From assembly GCA_949288485.1 (NCBI GenBank), contig CASEKC010000002.1, forward strand, positions 124,001-188,000: 64,000 bases of DNA, written 5' to 3'. Below are positions 47,763-57,088 of this stretch, piece by piece. The DNA comes from an uncultured bacterium (GTDB lineage: Bacteria > Bacillota_I > Bacilli_A > RFN20 > CAG-826). The translations under genes and the position numbers were made by a program. Under the pieces are notes generated by a model, which had not been told where the DNA came from, made no database searches, and saw nothing but the letters and a program-made list of their open reading frames with translations. Position 1 is the first letter of the stretch. The number at the start of each line of letters is the position of its first letter.

Positions 47763-48728
47763 TTAATTTTCCATTTTATTTAAATAAACATCATATTTAA
47801 TTTTTATAGCGTTCTGTTTTTTCTTATATACTAAATGATCTTTAAGTAATTCAATTGATTTTGATGAGATTTTATCATAATCAAAATCAATTGAAGGAAA
47901 TTTATAATAAAATCCTAATCTTTTAATATCATTATCAAATCCTATAACATGTATTTTTTTAAGTAATTCGTAATATTCTTTTTTATACATTAAAGCATCT
48001 AATAAGATACGGTCATTATAAAAGAATATTCCATCATAATTTTCATTTTTTATTAAGTTAGGAAACGATTTTAATCCCTCTTCTATTGTTACAAGTTTAT
48101 ATTCTTTATTATATTTTTTTACGATATTTAAAAATCCAATCAATCTTCTTTTAGAAGCTTCACTAGCTTTTTCATAAACATAAATTAGTTTTTTGGCGTT
48201 TTTATTTATTAAATAAGATGTAGCAATTTCTCCACCCTTAATATCATCAGTATATAATGAATCAACATATTGATTTTCACTAACTCTACCAATAAGTTGA
48301 AGATAAATATTATTAATTTTTGCTAGTTCAATTGCTTTTTCTTCAAGTTCATTAAAAGAAATGATCGCATCTACTTTTCGATATAAACATTTCTTAATTA
48401 TTTCTTCATCAACCTTTTTAAATTCGTTAGTATTAATAACTAAAAGATCAAATTTTTCATTTTCAATTTTGTCAACTATAAGTTGACCCATTAAAGCAAA
48501 ATAAGGATTATGAAAAGAATCAAAAACTAAAGCAACAGTATAGATTTTAGAAAATTTAAAAGTATAGCCTTTAGCTTGATAACCGACTCTTAAAGCTTCT
48601 TTTCTAACTATCTCTTTAGTTTCTTCACTAATATCACTTAAATCTCTTAAAGCATGAGAGACCGTATTTATCGATAAATTTAAGTTTTTAGCAATATCTT
48701 TTAATCCAACTTTTTTTGTTTTTAACAT
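47763..48728 (-). CDS. LacI-family transcriptional regulator
   Basis: 321 residues. An N-terminal helix-turn-helix of LacI type (VGLKDIAKNLNLSINTVSHA then LRDLSDISEETKEIV) is followed by a sugar-binding-like core (TVALVFDSFHNPYFALMG) with KIHVIGFDNDIKRLGFYYKF near the C-terminus. The hinge helix is atypical. It lies upstream of the decayed lipoprotein gene and the mgl operon, so it may regulate the mgl promoter operator, but a global CcpA elsewhere in the genome is an alternative. Confidence 0.9.
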   Translation of the reverse strand: MLKTKKVGLKDIAKNLNLSINTVSHALRDLSDISEETKEIVRKEALRVGYQAKGYTFKFSKIYTVALVFDSFHNPYFALMGQLIVDKIENEKFDLLVINTNEFKKVDEEIIKKCLYRKVDAIISFNELEEKAIELAKINNIYLQLIGRVSENQYVDSLYTDDIKGGEIATSYLINKNAKKLIYVYEKASEASKRRLIGFLNIVKKYNKEYKLVTIEEGLKSFPNLIKNENYDGIFFYNDRILLDALMYKKEYYELLKKIHVIGFDNDIKRLGFYYKFPSIDFDYDKISSKSIELLKDHLVYKKKQNAIKIKYDVYLNKMEN

Positions 48729-48767
48729 AATAAAAAATATTATAACAATGTTAAATACAAAATTTAA

Positions 48768-49718
48768 TTAAACTTTAGTTAATACGTATTTAATATTTGA
48801 ATCACTTTTAATTAAAAATTTTGTATTTGCTTTTATAAAATAAGATTTGTATTTACTTACTTTTTTATTATTAATATATCCTTCTCCTTCTATAACTGTT
48901 AAACACGAAAAAGAATCATTAAATGCATATTCTTTTACTTCGTTTTTATTTAAATTTTCTAAAAAACACGTAAAATATTTTCTTTTTATTTCTTTTTCAT
49001 TAGTTAAAGTAATTGTAGAAAAATCTAATTTCTTTAAATTAATAACATCCAAAGCTTTTTTTATATGTAATTCTCTTTTTTTACCACTTTTTTTATCAAT
49101 ACGGTCATAATCATATAATCGATATGTTAAAAAAGATGATTCTTGTATTTCTAAAAGAGTTATTCCTTTTCCTATAGCGTGTATTGTACCTGGTTTAATT
49201 AAAAAGATATCTCCTTTTTTTACCATCACCTTATTTAATAATGATAATAAGTTATTATCATTAATAGATTTAACAAAATCTACTTTTGTTAAATCTTTAT
49301 TTAATCCTAAATATAAATAAGATGATGGTAAAGAAGATAAGATAATCCACATTTCTTCTTTACCTAAACTATTTTCATGATTTAAAGCATATTCATCGCT
49401 AGGATGAACTTGAATTGATAAAGAATCATTAGAATCGATTAATTTAATTAGAGTAGGAAAAAATAATTTATTATTAAAAACAAAAGAAGATATATTACTT
49501 CCTAAATCTTTTTTATAATCAACTTCTTTTCTTACTTCTTTTAACTTTTTATTATCATTTTCATCAATAAATAAAGAAGGACCTTCATCTAAAAAAGATA
49601 ACTCCCATGATTCACTTATTTTTTCATATTTATTATTTATATCTTTATAGCTTTTTAATTTTGTTCCACCCCAAAGATATTCTTTTAAAGATGGAATAAG
49701 TTCAACAATATCTTCCAT
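48768..49718 (-). CDS. manA: Mannose-6-phosphate isomerase, type I
   Basis: 316 residues. Interconverts mannose 6-phosphate and fructose 6-phosphate using zinc. Zinc-ligand motifs are LSIQVHPSDEYA (near 98-109), GKEEMWIIL and the cupin segment KPGTIHAIGKGITLLEIQES (near 175). The start LIPSLKEYLWGGTKLKSY is a family signature. It lies between the LacI-type regulator and the phosphohexomutase, consistent with hexose-phosphate metabolism. Confidence 0.94.
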   Translation of the reverse strand: MEDIVELIPSLKEYLWGGTKLKSYKDINNKYEKISESWELSFLDEGPSLFIDENDNKKLKEVRKEVDYKKDLGSNISSFVFNNKLFFPTLIKLIDSNDSLSIQVHPSDEYALNHENSLGKEEMWIILSSLPSSYLYLGLNKDLTKVDFVKSINDNNLLSLLNKVMVKKGDIFLIKPGTIHAIGKGITLLEIQESSFLTYRLYDYDRIDKKSGKKRELHIKKALDVINLKKLDFSTITLTNEKEIKRKYFTCFLENLNKNEVKEYAFNDSFSCLTVIEGEGYINNKKVSKYKSYFIKANTKFLIKSDSNIKYVLTKV

Positions 49719-49780
49719 ATTAAATATTTATTACCTTTATTTATATTTATACTTATATTTATTTATCTTTAATTTTATTT

Positions 49781-51547
49781 TTATAAATTCATTAAAAGAT
49801 TAAATAAATCTTGATATTTATCAATTAATTCTTCACTCTCTTCTTTATTTAAAGAATTAACTTCAATATAACATTTTAATTTTGGTTCAGTTCCACTAGG
49901 GCGAATCATAAAACGAGTTTCGTTTTTAAAAATAAGAATTAAAACATCACTTGAAGGTAAGTTTATTTTCTTTTTATTATTATTTATATCACTACTTTCT
50001 TTATTTAAATAATCTTCTTTAATAATTACTTCTTCTTTTAATATATTAGATAACTCATTTAATGAAAGATTTCTTATTTTTTCCATAATTTCTTTCATTT
50101 TTTTCATTCCGTTTTCACCATCAAAATTATGTGTTAATAAAATATTTTTATAATAGCCATATTCTCTATAAATAGAATCTAGTTTATCAATTAGTGAAAT
50201 GTTATTTATTTTATAAAAATAACACATTTCACTAATTAAAAGAGAAGCATTAATACTATCTTTATCTCTTATATCAGTATTTGTTAAATATCCATAACTT
50301 TCTTCAAATCCTAATAAATAATTATCTAATTTATTTTCTTTTTCTAAAGAGTTAATAATTTCTCCTATAAATTTAAAACCAGTTAAGACTGTTTTTAAAT
50401 TTATATTATATTTTTTAGCTATTTTATCTATTAAAGAAGTAGATACAATACTTCTAACTACTACTTTATTATTAAAATAAGATTTATCTACTTTATTAAT
50501 GTTTAAATTATAGTCAATAATAAAATCAAGTAATAAAATAGCAATTTCATTACCAGAAGGATAATAAATTTCTTTTTTTATTTTATCATTTATTATTAAA
50601 GCAACTCTATCTGCATCTGGATCAGTTGCAAGTAAAATATCACTAGAAGTATTTTTTAAATATTTTAATCCTAAAGAGAGTGTTTCTTTTAATTCTGGAT
50701 TAGGTTTAGGACATGTTAAAAATAAAGGGTCTGGTTTTTCTTGTTCTTTAACAATTATTAAATCTTTAAAACCACTTTTAAATAAAACTTCTTTAACATA
50801 TCTTAATCCTGTTCCATTTAAAGGAGTATAAACTATTTTAAAATTTTCTTTTTTATCTCTATTTTTTAATAAAGATGAAGATAAAGTAGAGTTTATATAT
50901 TCATCAAAAACATCATTATTTATATAAGATAAATATGATTTATCGATATTTTTTTCATCGCTATGTAATTTAAAATCTTTAAAAGTATCAACGCTATTAA
51001 TTTTAGTTAATATTTCATTAGCTTCATTTAAAGTAATCTGATAAGCATTTTCATTATAAACTTTATAGCCATTATATTCTTTTGGATTATGAGAAGCAGT
51101 AATTATAATTCCTCCATTAGCTTTAAGCTTTTTAATTGCAAAAGAAACTACTGGAGTAGGGGTAAGTTCTTTAAATAAATATACTCTTATTTTATTAGAT
51201 GCTAAAACAAGGGAAGAAAGATAAGCAAATTCTTTGGAATTATGGCGAGAATCATAACCAATAACTACACTTATTTCTTCATTATTACTTATTTTTTCTT
51301 TATATTTTTCTTTTAAATATAAGGCAAAACCTTCAGTTGCTTTATATATATTATATTTATTAAGTTTAGAAGAACCTAAAGACATTATTCCTCTAAGTCC
51401 CCCGGTACCAAAACTTAAATCTTTATAAAATAAATCATTAATTATTTCTTCATTTTGTATACTTTTTAACTCATTATAATCATTTTCATCAATATTTTTT
51501 AAAGAATCTAACCAATATTTATATCTAGACAATGTTTCTTTTTCCAT
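49781..51547 (-). CDS. Phosphoglucomutase / phosphomannomutase
   Basis: 588 residues, in the range of the Gram-positive PgcA-type enzymes. Catalytic phosphoserine in ITASHNPKEYNGYKVY near 152, metal-binding DPDADRV near 310, GFEESYGY near 390 and the phosphate-binding RPSGTEPKLKCY near the C-terminus. The N-terminal FGTGGLRGIM is also typical. It isomerises hexose 1- and 6-phosphates. Adjacent to manA and to an ABC importer of the sugar-phosphate/iron superfamily. Confidence 0.94.
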   Translation of the reverse strand: MEKETLSRYKYWLDSLKNIDENDYNELKSIQNEEIINDLFYKDLSFGTGGLRGIMSLGSSKLNKYNIYKATEGFALYLKEKYKEKISNNEEISVVIGYDSRHNSKEFAYLSSLVLASNKIRVYLFKELTPTPVVSFAIKKLKANGGIIITASHNPKEYNGYKVYNENAYQITLNEANEILTKINSVDTFKDFKLHSDEKNIDKSYLSYINNDVFDEYINSTLSSSLLKNRDKKENFKIVYTPLNGTGLRYVKEVLFKSGFKDLIIVKEQEKPDPLFLTCPKPNPELKETLSLGLKYLKNTSSDILLATDPDADRVALIINDKIKKEIYYPSGNEIAILLLDFIIDYNLNINKVDKSYFNNKVVVRSIVSTSLIDKIAKKYNINLKTVLTGFKFIGEIINSLEKENKLDNYLLGFEESYGYLTNTDIRDKDSINASLLISEMCYFYKINNISLIDKLDSIYREYGYYKNILLTHNFDGENGMKKMKEIMEKIRNLSLNELSNILKEEVIIKEDYLNKESSDINNNKKKINLPSSDVLILIFKNETRFMIRPSGTEPKLKCYIEVNSLNKEESEELIDKYQDLFNLLMNL

Positions 51548-51608
51548 AAACTACTACTTATCCTTATATATTTAAATTATTTTTTAATTTATTATTCTTT
51601 TTTTAAAA

Positions 51609-51634
51609 TAAGGGCATCAAAGTTGATGCCCTTA
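51609..51634. terminator. Terminator after the second ABC importer operon
   Basis: TAAGGGCATCAA (51609-51620) pairs with TTGATGCCCTTA (51623-51634), a near loop-less 12-bp stem. T-rich sequence flanks both sides. It lies 7 bp past the ATPase gene stop and about 60 bp before the phosphohexomutase start. Confidence 0.85.
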
Positions 51635-51641
51635 TATTTTT

Positions 51642-53654
51642 TTATTCATTATTTAAATATTTTAAACTACCTTGAGAAAGAAGTTTTCCACTCTTTCTAT
51701 CAAAAAGTAATATTTCTTTACCAATGAAATTAAGTTTACAATTTGATCCAACTTTATAATCGACTCCACCAAATATAACACCAGTAAGAATAAATTCACC
51801 TAATCTAATTTTAACAGTTGTTTCCATTCCACTAGGAAGAGCATTATAAATTTCTCCATTGATTAATCCATCATCATTAAGAGATATAAATTCTGGACGA
51901 ATACCAATAACGTATTCATTTTCATCAATAACTCTTTCTTCAGTTGAATCAACTGTTTCAGTGACTTTTTGAATAGAGAATTTAAATTCTTGATCTTTAT
52001 TACCTTTTTCAACGAATTTTTTATCTTTTTTCAAAGATTCAACTTCTTTTTCTTTTTCTTTAACTTCATTATCTCTTTCTTCTTTTTCTTTAGTTAAATT
52101 TAAAGATGTTGTAGGAACATATTCAAACTTTAACCCATCAAACATCGAGAGAGTAATTTTTTCATTTTCATCTTGAGAAGCAATTGCTTCAACAAAGTTA
52201 ATAGCTGGAGAACCAACGAAATCAGCAACAAAAATATTATTTGGTTTTTTATAAACATCTAATGGGGCATCGTATTGTTGTAAAACACCATTATTAATTA
52301 AACAAATTTTTGTAGCTAATGTCATAGCTTCAAGTTGATCGTGAGTGACATAAACAAATGTCGAACCAGTTTCAAGATGTAAACGTTTAAGTTCACCTCT
52401 CATTTCAAGTCTTAATTTAGCATCAAGATTAGAAAGAGGTTCATCCATAAATAAGACTTTTGGTCCAGGAGCTAAAGTTCTAGCAATAGCAACTCTTTGT
52501 TGTTGACCTCCAGAAAGTTCACTAGGATATCTTTCCATGAATTCGCCAATCTTAACAACTCTAGAAACATGTCTTACTTTTAAATCGATTTCTTCAGCAC
52601 TTAATTTTCTATATTTCATTAAGTGTACTTTCTTTCCATCCCAAGATTTATTATCAAAATCAATTGAAGGAATTTTTTCACCCTTATTATTAAGATGGAA
52701 ATTATTATTTAAATAATCACTTCTTGTTCTAGCTAACAATGTTTCATAATCTTTAAGTTCATTTTCTACTAAACTCTTTTGTTCTTCTTCGCTCTTATCT
52801 TTAATTGATAAAGCAAATTCATATAATTTTTTAGCAGTTTTTAATGAAACATTAGTTTTTCTCATGATAACTTTTAAAGGTTTTTCATTTTCATTAGCTG
52901 CGTAATCAAAATAAGAAAGAAGCGTTTTATAATCTTTGATTGCTTCATAACTCAAATTTAAAGCAATATAATCTTCAGCGAGTTCAGGTTCGCTTAAAAC
53001 ATAACCTTCACTATTTAAATCAATACCTTTTTCTTCGTATTTATGAGTAATTGATTCTAATTCTTTTTCCTTATTTTCAATTTCTTTAGCACAAATAGAA
53101 GATAAATCGTCTTTTTCTTCTAAATGTAAATCAAAAATATATTTTGCAGTAAAATTAGAAACTTTAAATTGATCAATAATTGCAATTAAAGTTCTTCTTT
53201 TATCGACTTTTCCGTTTTTATCAATATTTTGTTTGGTGAGTTCAACTACTTTTTGAGGATTTTTTAAAACTAAAATATCATTTTTAATTTTTGTATAGTT
53301 TGAATCAACAACTGGTAAATATTCTTTTAAATTTTGTAAGCCAAACTCGATATTTTTTTGTACTGTCATATGTGGCCAAAGAGCATAGTTTTGGAAAAGG
53401 AAGCCAACATGTCTTTTACTTGCAGGAACATTAATTCCTAAATCACTATCAAAAACCGGGATACCATTAATTAAAATTTTTCCACTAGTTGGAGTTTCAA
53501 GACCTGCAATCATACGAAGTGTAGTAGTTTTACCACATCCTGATGGGCCAAGTAATGTAATGAATGAATAATCATCTATATGGAGATTTAAATTATCAAC
53601 GGCATAGAAATCTCCCCATCTTTTTGTAACATTAATTAAATCAATTGTAGGCAT
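51642..53654 (-). CDS. ABC importer ATP-binding protein with large insertion in the nucleotide-binding domain
   Basis: 670 residues; relatives (MalK, UgpC, PotA, FbpC) have about 350-390. Walker A GPSGCGKTTTL (near 36-46) and Q-loop FQNYALWPH are normal, but about 240 residues (roughly 110-345, Lys/Glu/Asp-rich, helical) separate NIEFGL from the helix before LSGGQQQRVAIARTL (near 378). Walker B VLFMDEPLSNLDAKLR and the switch His in VTHDQLEA are intact. A second charged insert (about 520-570) interrupts the C-terminal TOBE-like domain. Long inserted forms of such ATPases are known in Mycoplasma UgpC-like proteins. It partners the fused permease, 2 bp upstream. Confidence 0.9.
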   Translation of the reverse strand: MPTIDLINVTKRWGDFYAVDNLNLHIDDYSFITLLGPSGCGKTTTLRMIAGLETPTSGKILINGIPVFDSDLGINVPASKRHVGFLFQNYALWPHMTVQKNIEFGLQNLKEYLPVVDSNYTKIKNDILVLKNPQKVVELTKQNIDKNGKVDKRRTLIAIIDQFKVSNFTAKYIFDLHLEEKDDLSSICAKEIENKEKELESITHKYEEKGIDLNSEGYVLSEPELAEDYIALNLSYEAIKDYKTLLSYFDYAANENEKPLKVIMRKTNVSLKTAKKLYEFALSIKDKSEEEQKSLVENELKDYETLLARTRSDYLNNNFHLNNKGEKIPSIDFDNKSWDGKKVHLMKYRKLSAEEIDLKVRHVSRVVKIGEFMERYPSELSGGQQQRVAIARTLAPGPKVLFMDEPLSNLDAKLRLEMRGELKRLHLETGSTFVYVTHDQLEAMTLATKICLINNGVLQQYDAPLDVYKKPNNIFVADFVGSPAINFVEAIASQDENEKITLSMFDGLKFEYVPTTSLNLTKEKEERDNEVKEKEKEVESLKKDKKFVEKGNKDQEFKFSIQKVTETVDSTEERVIDENEYVIGIRPEFISLNDDGLINGEIYNALPSGMETTVKIRLGEFILTGVIFGGVDYKVGSNCKLNFIGKEILLFDRKSGKLLSQGSLKYLNNE

Positions 53655-53656
53655 AA

Positions 53657-55483
53657 TTAACCTCCTATACCTTTATCTAAACTTGCTCCAGTAACCTTAT
53701 TAATAAGCCAGTTAAAGAGTAAGATAACAATAACAAGAATTAAGTTTGCACCATTTTCTAAAGCTGGAAGACCAGTTTCTTCAAGTTGGAACATCAATGT
53801 TGTAAGAATCATTCCAGTAGGAGCAATAAATACGAACAATGAAAGTTCCCTCATACAGCTAATAAATGGTAATAAATATCCACTTAAGAAACTTGATTTT
53901 TGAATTGGGAAAACAATTCTAACCATACGTTTCCACCAAGGAATGTTTTGAATCATTGCAGCTTCTTCAATTTCTCCACTAAGTTGAAGCATTGCATTTA
54001 AACTACTTCTACTTGCAAATGGAATATATTTATAAGCACCAACAATTACACAAAGTAAGAATGGAGCTGCATATAACCACGAAATATTTAAAGAAACCAT
54101 AAAGAAGATAGCTGAAATTGAAATTGATGGTAATAAGTAAGGTAAGAATGCTAGAGCATTAACACCTTGAGCCATCTTTGATTTCCTTTTTTTAGATACC
54201 GCATAACCGATTAATAATCCAAATGTCCCGGCTAATAATGAACAAACTAAAGAAAGAACAATAGATCCTCCTAAAGCTTCCCAAATTTGAAGAGTATAGA
54301 AAATGCCTTTATATCCGTTCCTTAAAACTTCCTTAGAAGTCCACCATTTAGTAGTAAATCCAATAGAGTAATCTCCACTATTTGGTAATAATGATTCAAA
54401 AATAAACGAAACCATTGGACCAATACAGAAGAATAAAACTAAGATTGAAAGAATTATAGCAACAACCCATTTTCCAATCTTTCCAAGGTTATTTTTTGTA
54501 ACTTGTCCAGATTTTCCACTAACGGTTGTATATTGTTTTCTACTTCCTGTTGAGAATTGGTTAATCATTAAAATAAGAACACCAATTACAATAAGAATTA
54601 TTGAAATAATTGCGCCCATACCAGCTTGAGAAGAGAATTTTCCAGCTTGTAGCATAACTTGTAATTCAGTAGCTAAAACTTCAAAATTAATTGGTTTTCC
54701 TAATGTAACAGCAACTGGATATGAAGACATTGCTGAAGAGAAAACTAATAAAATAGTTGATAAAATAGCTGGTTTTACAATCGGAACTGTAATTCTAGTA
54801 AAAATTTTATAACGAGGAATATTTAAAATTGTTGCAGCTTCTTCTAAGTTTGCATCCATATTTCTTAAAATTCCACCAATTAAAATGTAAGCAAATGGAG
54901 CGTAATGTAATCCTAAAACTAATGAGATAGAAAAAGGACCATAAACTAACCATTCAGGTGAGGCAAACCCAGTTAATGCTTGAAGTTCCCCAACATATCC
55001 AGCAGTACAATTTGTGGAAATAAAGAAGTTTTTCCAGAAAAGTGCTAAAGTCCATTGTGGCATGATATATGGGAAAATAAAGACATTAGATATGAATTTT
55101 TTAAAAGGCATATTAGTTCTTGTAACTAAAAATGCAACTACTCCACCAAAAATAACAGCGAACACGCATGCTAAAACCGAAACAAGTAACGAATTTCCTA
55201 ATGGTTTATAAAAATATCCTAAACTTGTTTCAGATGCAAAAAGTTCTTTCCAATGATAAAAAGTAAAACTTCCTAGTGGAAGGCCACTAGCCCCTACTTC
55301 CATTAAATGAATTGTAAAAGCATCTATCAAAACATAAATCATTGGAATTAGGTTAAGAATAAGTAACATAATTCCAAAGATTACTAATATAGAATTAGCT
55401 GGTACACCAAAGAAAGTTAATCCTTTATTAACATCTTTTTTAACTTTTAATTTGAAGGAGTTTAAATTAAGTGTATTTTCCAT
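53657..55483 (-). CDS. ABC importer permease, two fused transmembrane domains (AfuB/FbpB-like)
   Basis: 608 residues with about 12 membrane helices. Two EAA loops that contact the ATPase are visible: EEAATILNIPRYKIFTRITV (near 215) and EEAAMIQNIPWWKRMVRIVF (near 510), showing a tandem permease in one chain, as in ferric-ion/sugar-phosphate/polyamine-type importers. It lies 77 bp after the binding-protein gene and 2 bp before the ATPase gene. The substrate is not settled by sequence; hexose phosphate is suggested by the neighbours. Confidence 0.9.
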   Translation of the reverse strand: MENTLNLNSFKLKVKKDVNKGLTFFGVPANSILVIFGIMLLILNLIPMIYVLIDAFTIHLMEVGASGLPLGSFTFYHWKELFASETSLGYFYKPLGNSLLVSVLACVFAVIFGGVVAFLVTRTNMPFKKFISNVFIFPYIMPQWTLALFWKNFFISTNCTAGYVGELQALTGFASPEWLVYGPFSISLVLGLHYAPFAYILIGGILRNMDANLEEAATILNIPRYKIFTRITVPIVKPAILSTILLVFSSAMSSYPVAVTLGKPINFEVLATELQVMLQAGKFSSQAGMGAIISIILIVIGVLILMINQFSTGSRKQYTTVSGKSGQVTKNNLGKIGKWVVAIILSILVLFFCIGPMVSFIFESLLPNSGDYSIGFTTKWWTSKEVLRNGYKGIFYTLQIWEALGGSIVLSLVCSLLAGTFGLLIGYAVSKKRKSKMAQGVNALAFLPYLLPSISISAIFFMVSLNISWLYAAPFLLCVIVGAYKYIPFASRSSLNAMLQLSGEIEEAAMIQNIPWWKRMVRIVFPIQKSSFLSGYLLPFISCMRELSLFVFIAPTGMILTTLMFQLEETGLPALENGANLILVIVILLFNWLINKVTGASLDKGIGG

Positions 55484-55503
55484 TTTGTTGCTCCTTAATA
55501 AAT

Positions 55504-55540
55504 ATATCTAGTTAGGCCAAATTTTGGCCTAACTAGATAT
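55504..55540 (-). terminator. Intra-operon hairpin between binding-protein and permease genes
   Basis: An inverted repeat of 18 bp, ATATCTAGTTAGGCCAAA with TTTGGCCTAACTAGATAT, almost without a spacer, lies 21 bp past the binding-protein stop. It occupies the same place as the mglB-mglA hairpin, so probably limits expression of the downstream genes. The T-tract on the minus strand is short. Confidence 0.75.
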
Positions 55541-55560
55541 TAAATAAACGAAATTATTAA

Positions 55561-56922
55561 TTATTTGTTAGCAATAACGTTTTTAATGAAATTGTTAACA
55601 TCATTATATTCAGTAACAATAAATGCTGGATCTTCAATAACAACATTTGCTTCATCTTCCCACCAACTTGATGCTGGGTCATTTAAACATGAGAAGACAT
55701 TTTCACCATTATCATCTTGTGTCCAAGTATAGTCTTCAGCAAGTGTTCCGTGTCCATATTTAGTTCTATCAACATTGATTGAAGGCATTGATGGATAATC
55801 ACCAATATCAACTGCCCAAGCACTATAACCTTCTTTTGTTGTACTTAAGAAGTTAATAAATGCACATGCTGTCCAAGGATGAGCTGCATAAGGCATAATT
55901 TGGAGATAGTGTTTATACATAAATCCACCAAATCCTTTAACAAGTGAAGCACCTTGAGTTGCTCCATCACTAGCATCTTTACCTAAAGCTGCGATAGTAA
56001 TATCTTTCTTTGTAATAGCAGCTGTTTCTTGAATTGATGCGATTTTTGAATAAACAATCCAACCAAATCCACCTTGGTCTTTCATAAATGCGTCTCTAGC
56101 AGCACCATCATCAGCATAGAAGATTGCATTTTTAAGGAATCCTTCGATAAATGCATAAGCATATTTTTGATCGCCATATTTTTCATATGGAGTTAAATCT
56201 AAATCTTTGTTATCGTTAGTTGGATCATTGAAGGCTTCTTCTAAAACTGAACACCATTCTTCACCAGTTAACATAATTAACCAGTCTCTATTAACGTTTT
56301 CATTATCTGGAGACATTGTATGGATTCTTGCTCCATCAACAGTAACATCCCAAACGTTATCTAAAACAACATCTGCACCACTTCCACCATTATTAACCAT
56401 CCAAGTTTTCATATTATATTGTAATGAGAATGGGTTAGCATTTAATGATTTATTGGTATCTGGGTCATCATTCCATTCTTTTGGAACATAATTTAAGAAA
56501 TAACCAGTATTAATACCTAAATTTTGTAATTGATAACCATCTTGGACTAATGCAGCATCATATCCATCTGTAACACCTGCTTCGATTTCTCCACAAAGTG
56601 TTAAATAGATTTCACCATCAACTGCTGTGTCAGTTGTAATTGTCATATTTGAACATGCTGAATTATATTTTGATAATTCAGCTTTGAAAGCATCAATAGC
56701 ATTTTTAAATCTTGATGACGTACCGATGAATTTTAATGTTCCGCCATCGATTTCATCAGCAGCTTTTTTCATTAATTCATCTCTACTCATGCTTTGAGCT
56801 TCTTTAATAACGTTTTGATTTGTTTCTTTAATTTCTGATGTTCCTGTATTACCACAGCCTGTCATAGCACATGCACAGAGTAAAGCAGCACTAACAGTAA
56901 ACAAATTTCTAACTTTTTTCAT
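55561..56922 (-). CDS. ABC importer substrate-binding lipoprotein (AfuA/iron-type cluster)
   Basis: 453 residues. Signal peptide MKKVRNLFTVSAALLCACAM with lipobox MTGC, Cys near 23. The mature part has the segment TLKFIGTSSRFKNAIDAFKA, a central QYNMKTWMVNN, and a Trp-rich C-terminus (YAAHPWTACAFINFLSTT) that fits periplasmic-binding proteins of the ferric-ion/polyamine/sugar-phosphate type. The gene has its own promoter with a cre-like site. Ligand unknown; sugar phosphate is inferred from the flanking phosphohexomutase and manA. Confidence 0.85.
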   Translation of the reverse strand: MKKVRNLFTVSAALLCACAMTGCGNTGTSEIKETNQNVIKEAQSMSRDELMKKAADEIDGGTLKFIGTSSRFKNAIDAFKAELSKYNSACSNMTITTDTAVDGEIYLTLCGEIEAGVTDGYDAALVQDGYQLQNLGINTGYFLNYVPKEWNDDPDTNKSLNANPFSLQYNMKTWMVNNGGSGADVVLDNVWDVTVDGARIHTMSPDNENVNRDWLIMLTGEEWCSVLEEAFNDPTNDNKDLDLTPYEKYGDQKYAYAFIEGFLKNAIFYADDGAARDAFMKDQGGFGWIVYSKIASIQETAAITKKDITIAALGKDASDGATQGASLVKGFGGFMYKHYLQIMPYAAHPWTACAFINFLSTTKEGYSAWAVDIGDYPSMPSINVDRTKYGHGTLAEDYTWTQDDNGENVFSCLNDPASSWWEDEANVVIEDPAFIVTEYNDVNNFIKNVIANK

Positions 56923-56963
56923 TATAAATTATTCCTCCTGATAGAAATTTTCTTGATACTTTA

Positions 56964-56991
56964 ATTATAAATGGAAGCGCTTACATTTCAA
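56964..56991 (-). promoter_or_regulatory. Promoter of the second ABC importer with cre-like operator
   Basis: The minus strand reads TTGAAA, 16 bases, TATAAT. The spacer contains TGTAAGCGCTTCCA (56972-56985), one mismatch from the cre consensus. Arrangement and operator are the same as at the mgl promoter, so the two importers are probably co-regulated. Confidence 0.75.
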
Positions 56992-57088
56992 GAGAAAAAT
57001 TTTACAATTTATTAAAGGCAAATGATTAGAATTAAAATTTTAACGATATTTATCGAATATTCTCGAATTTATTAATTGTAAAGAATTT

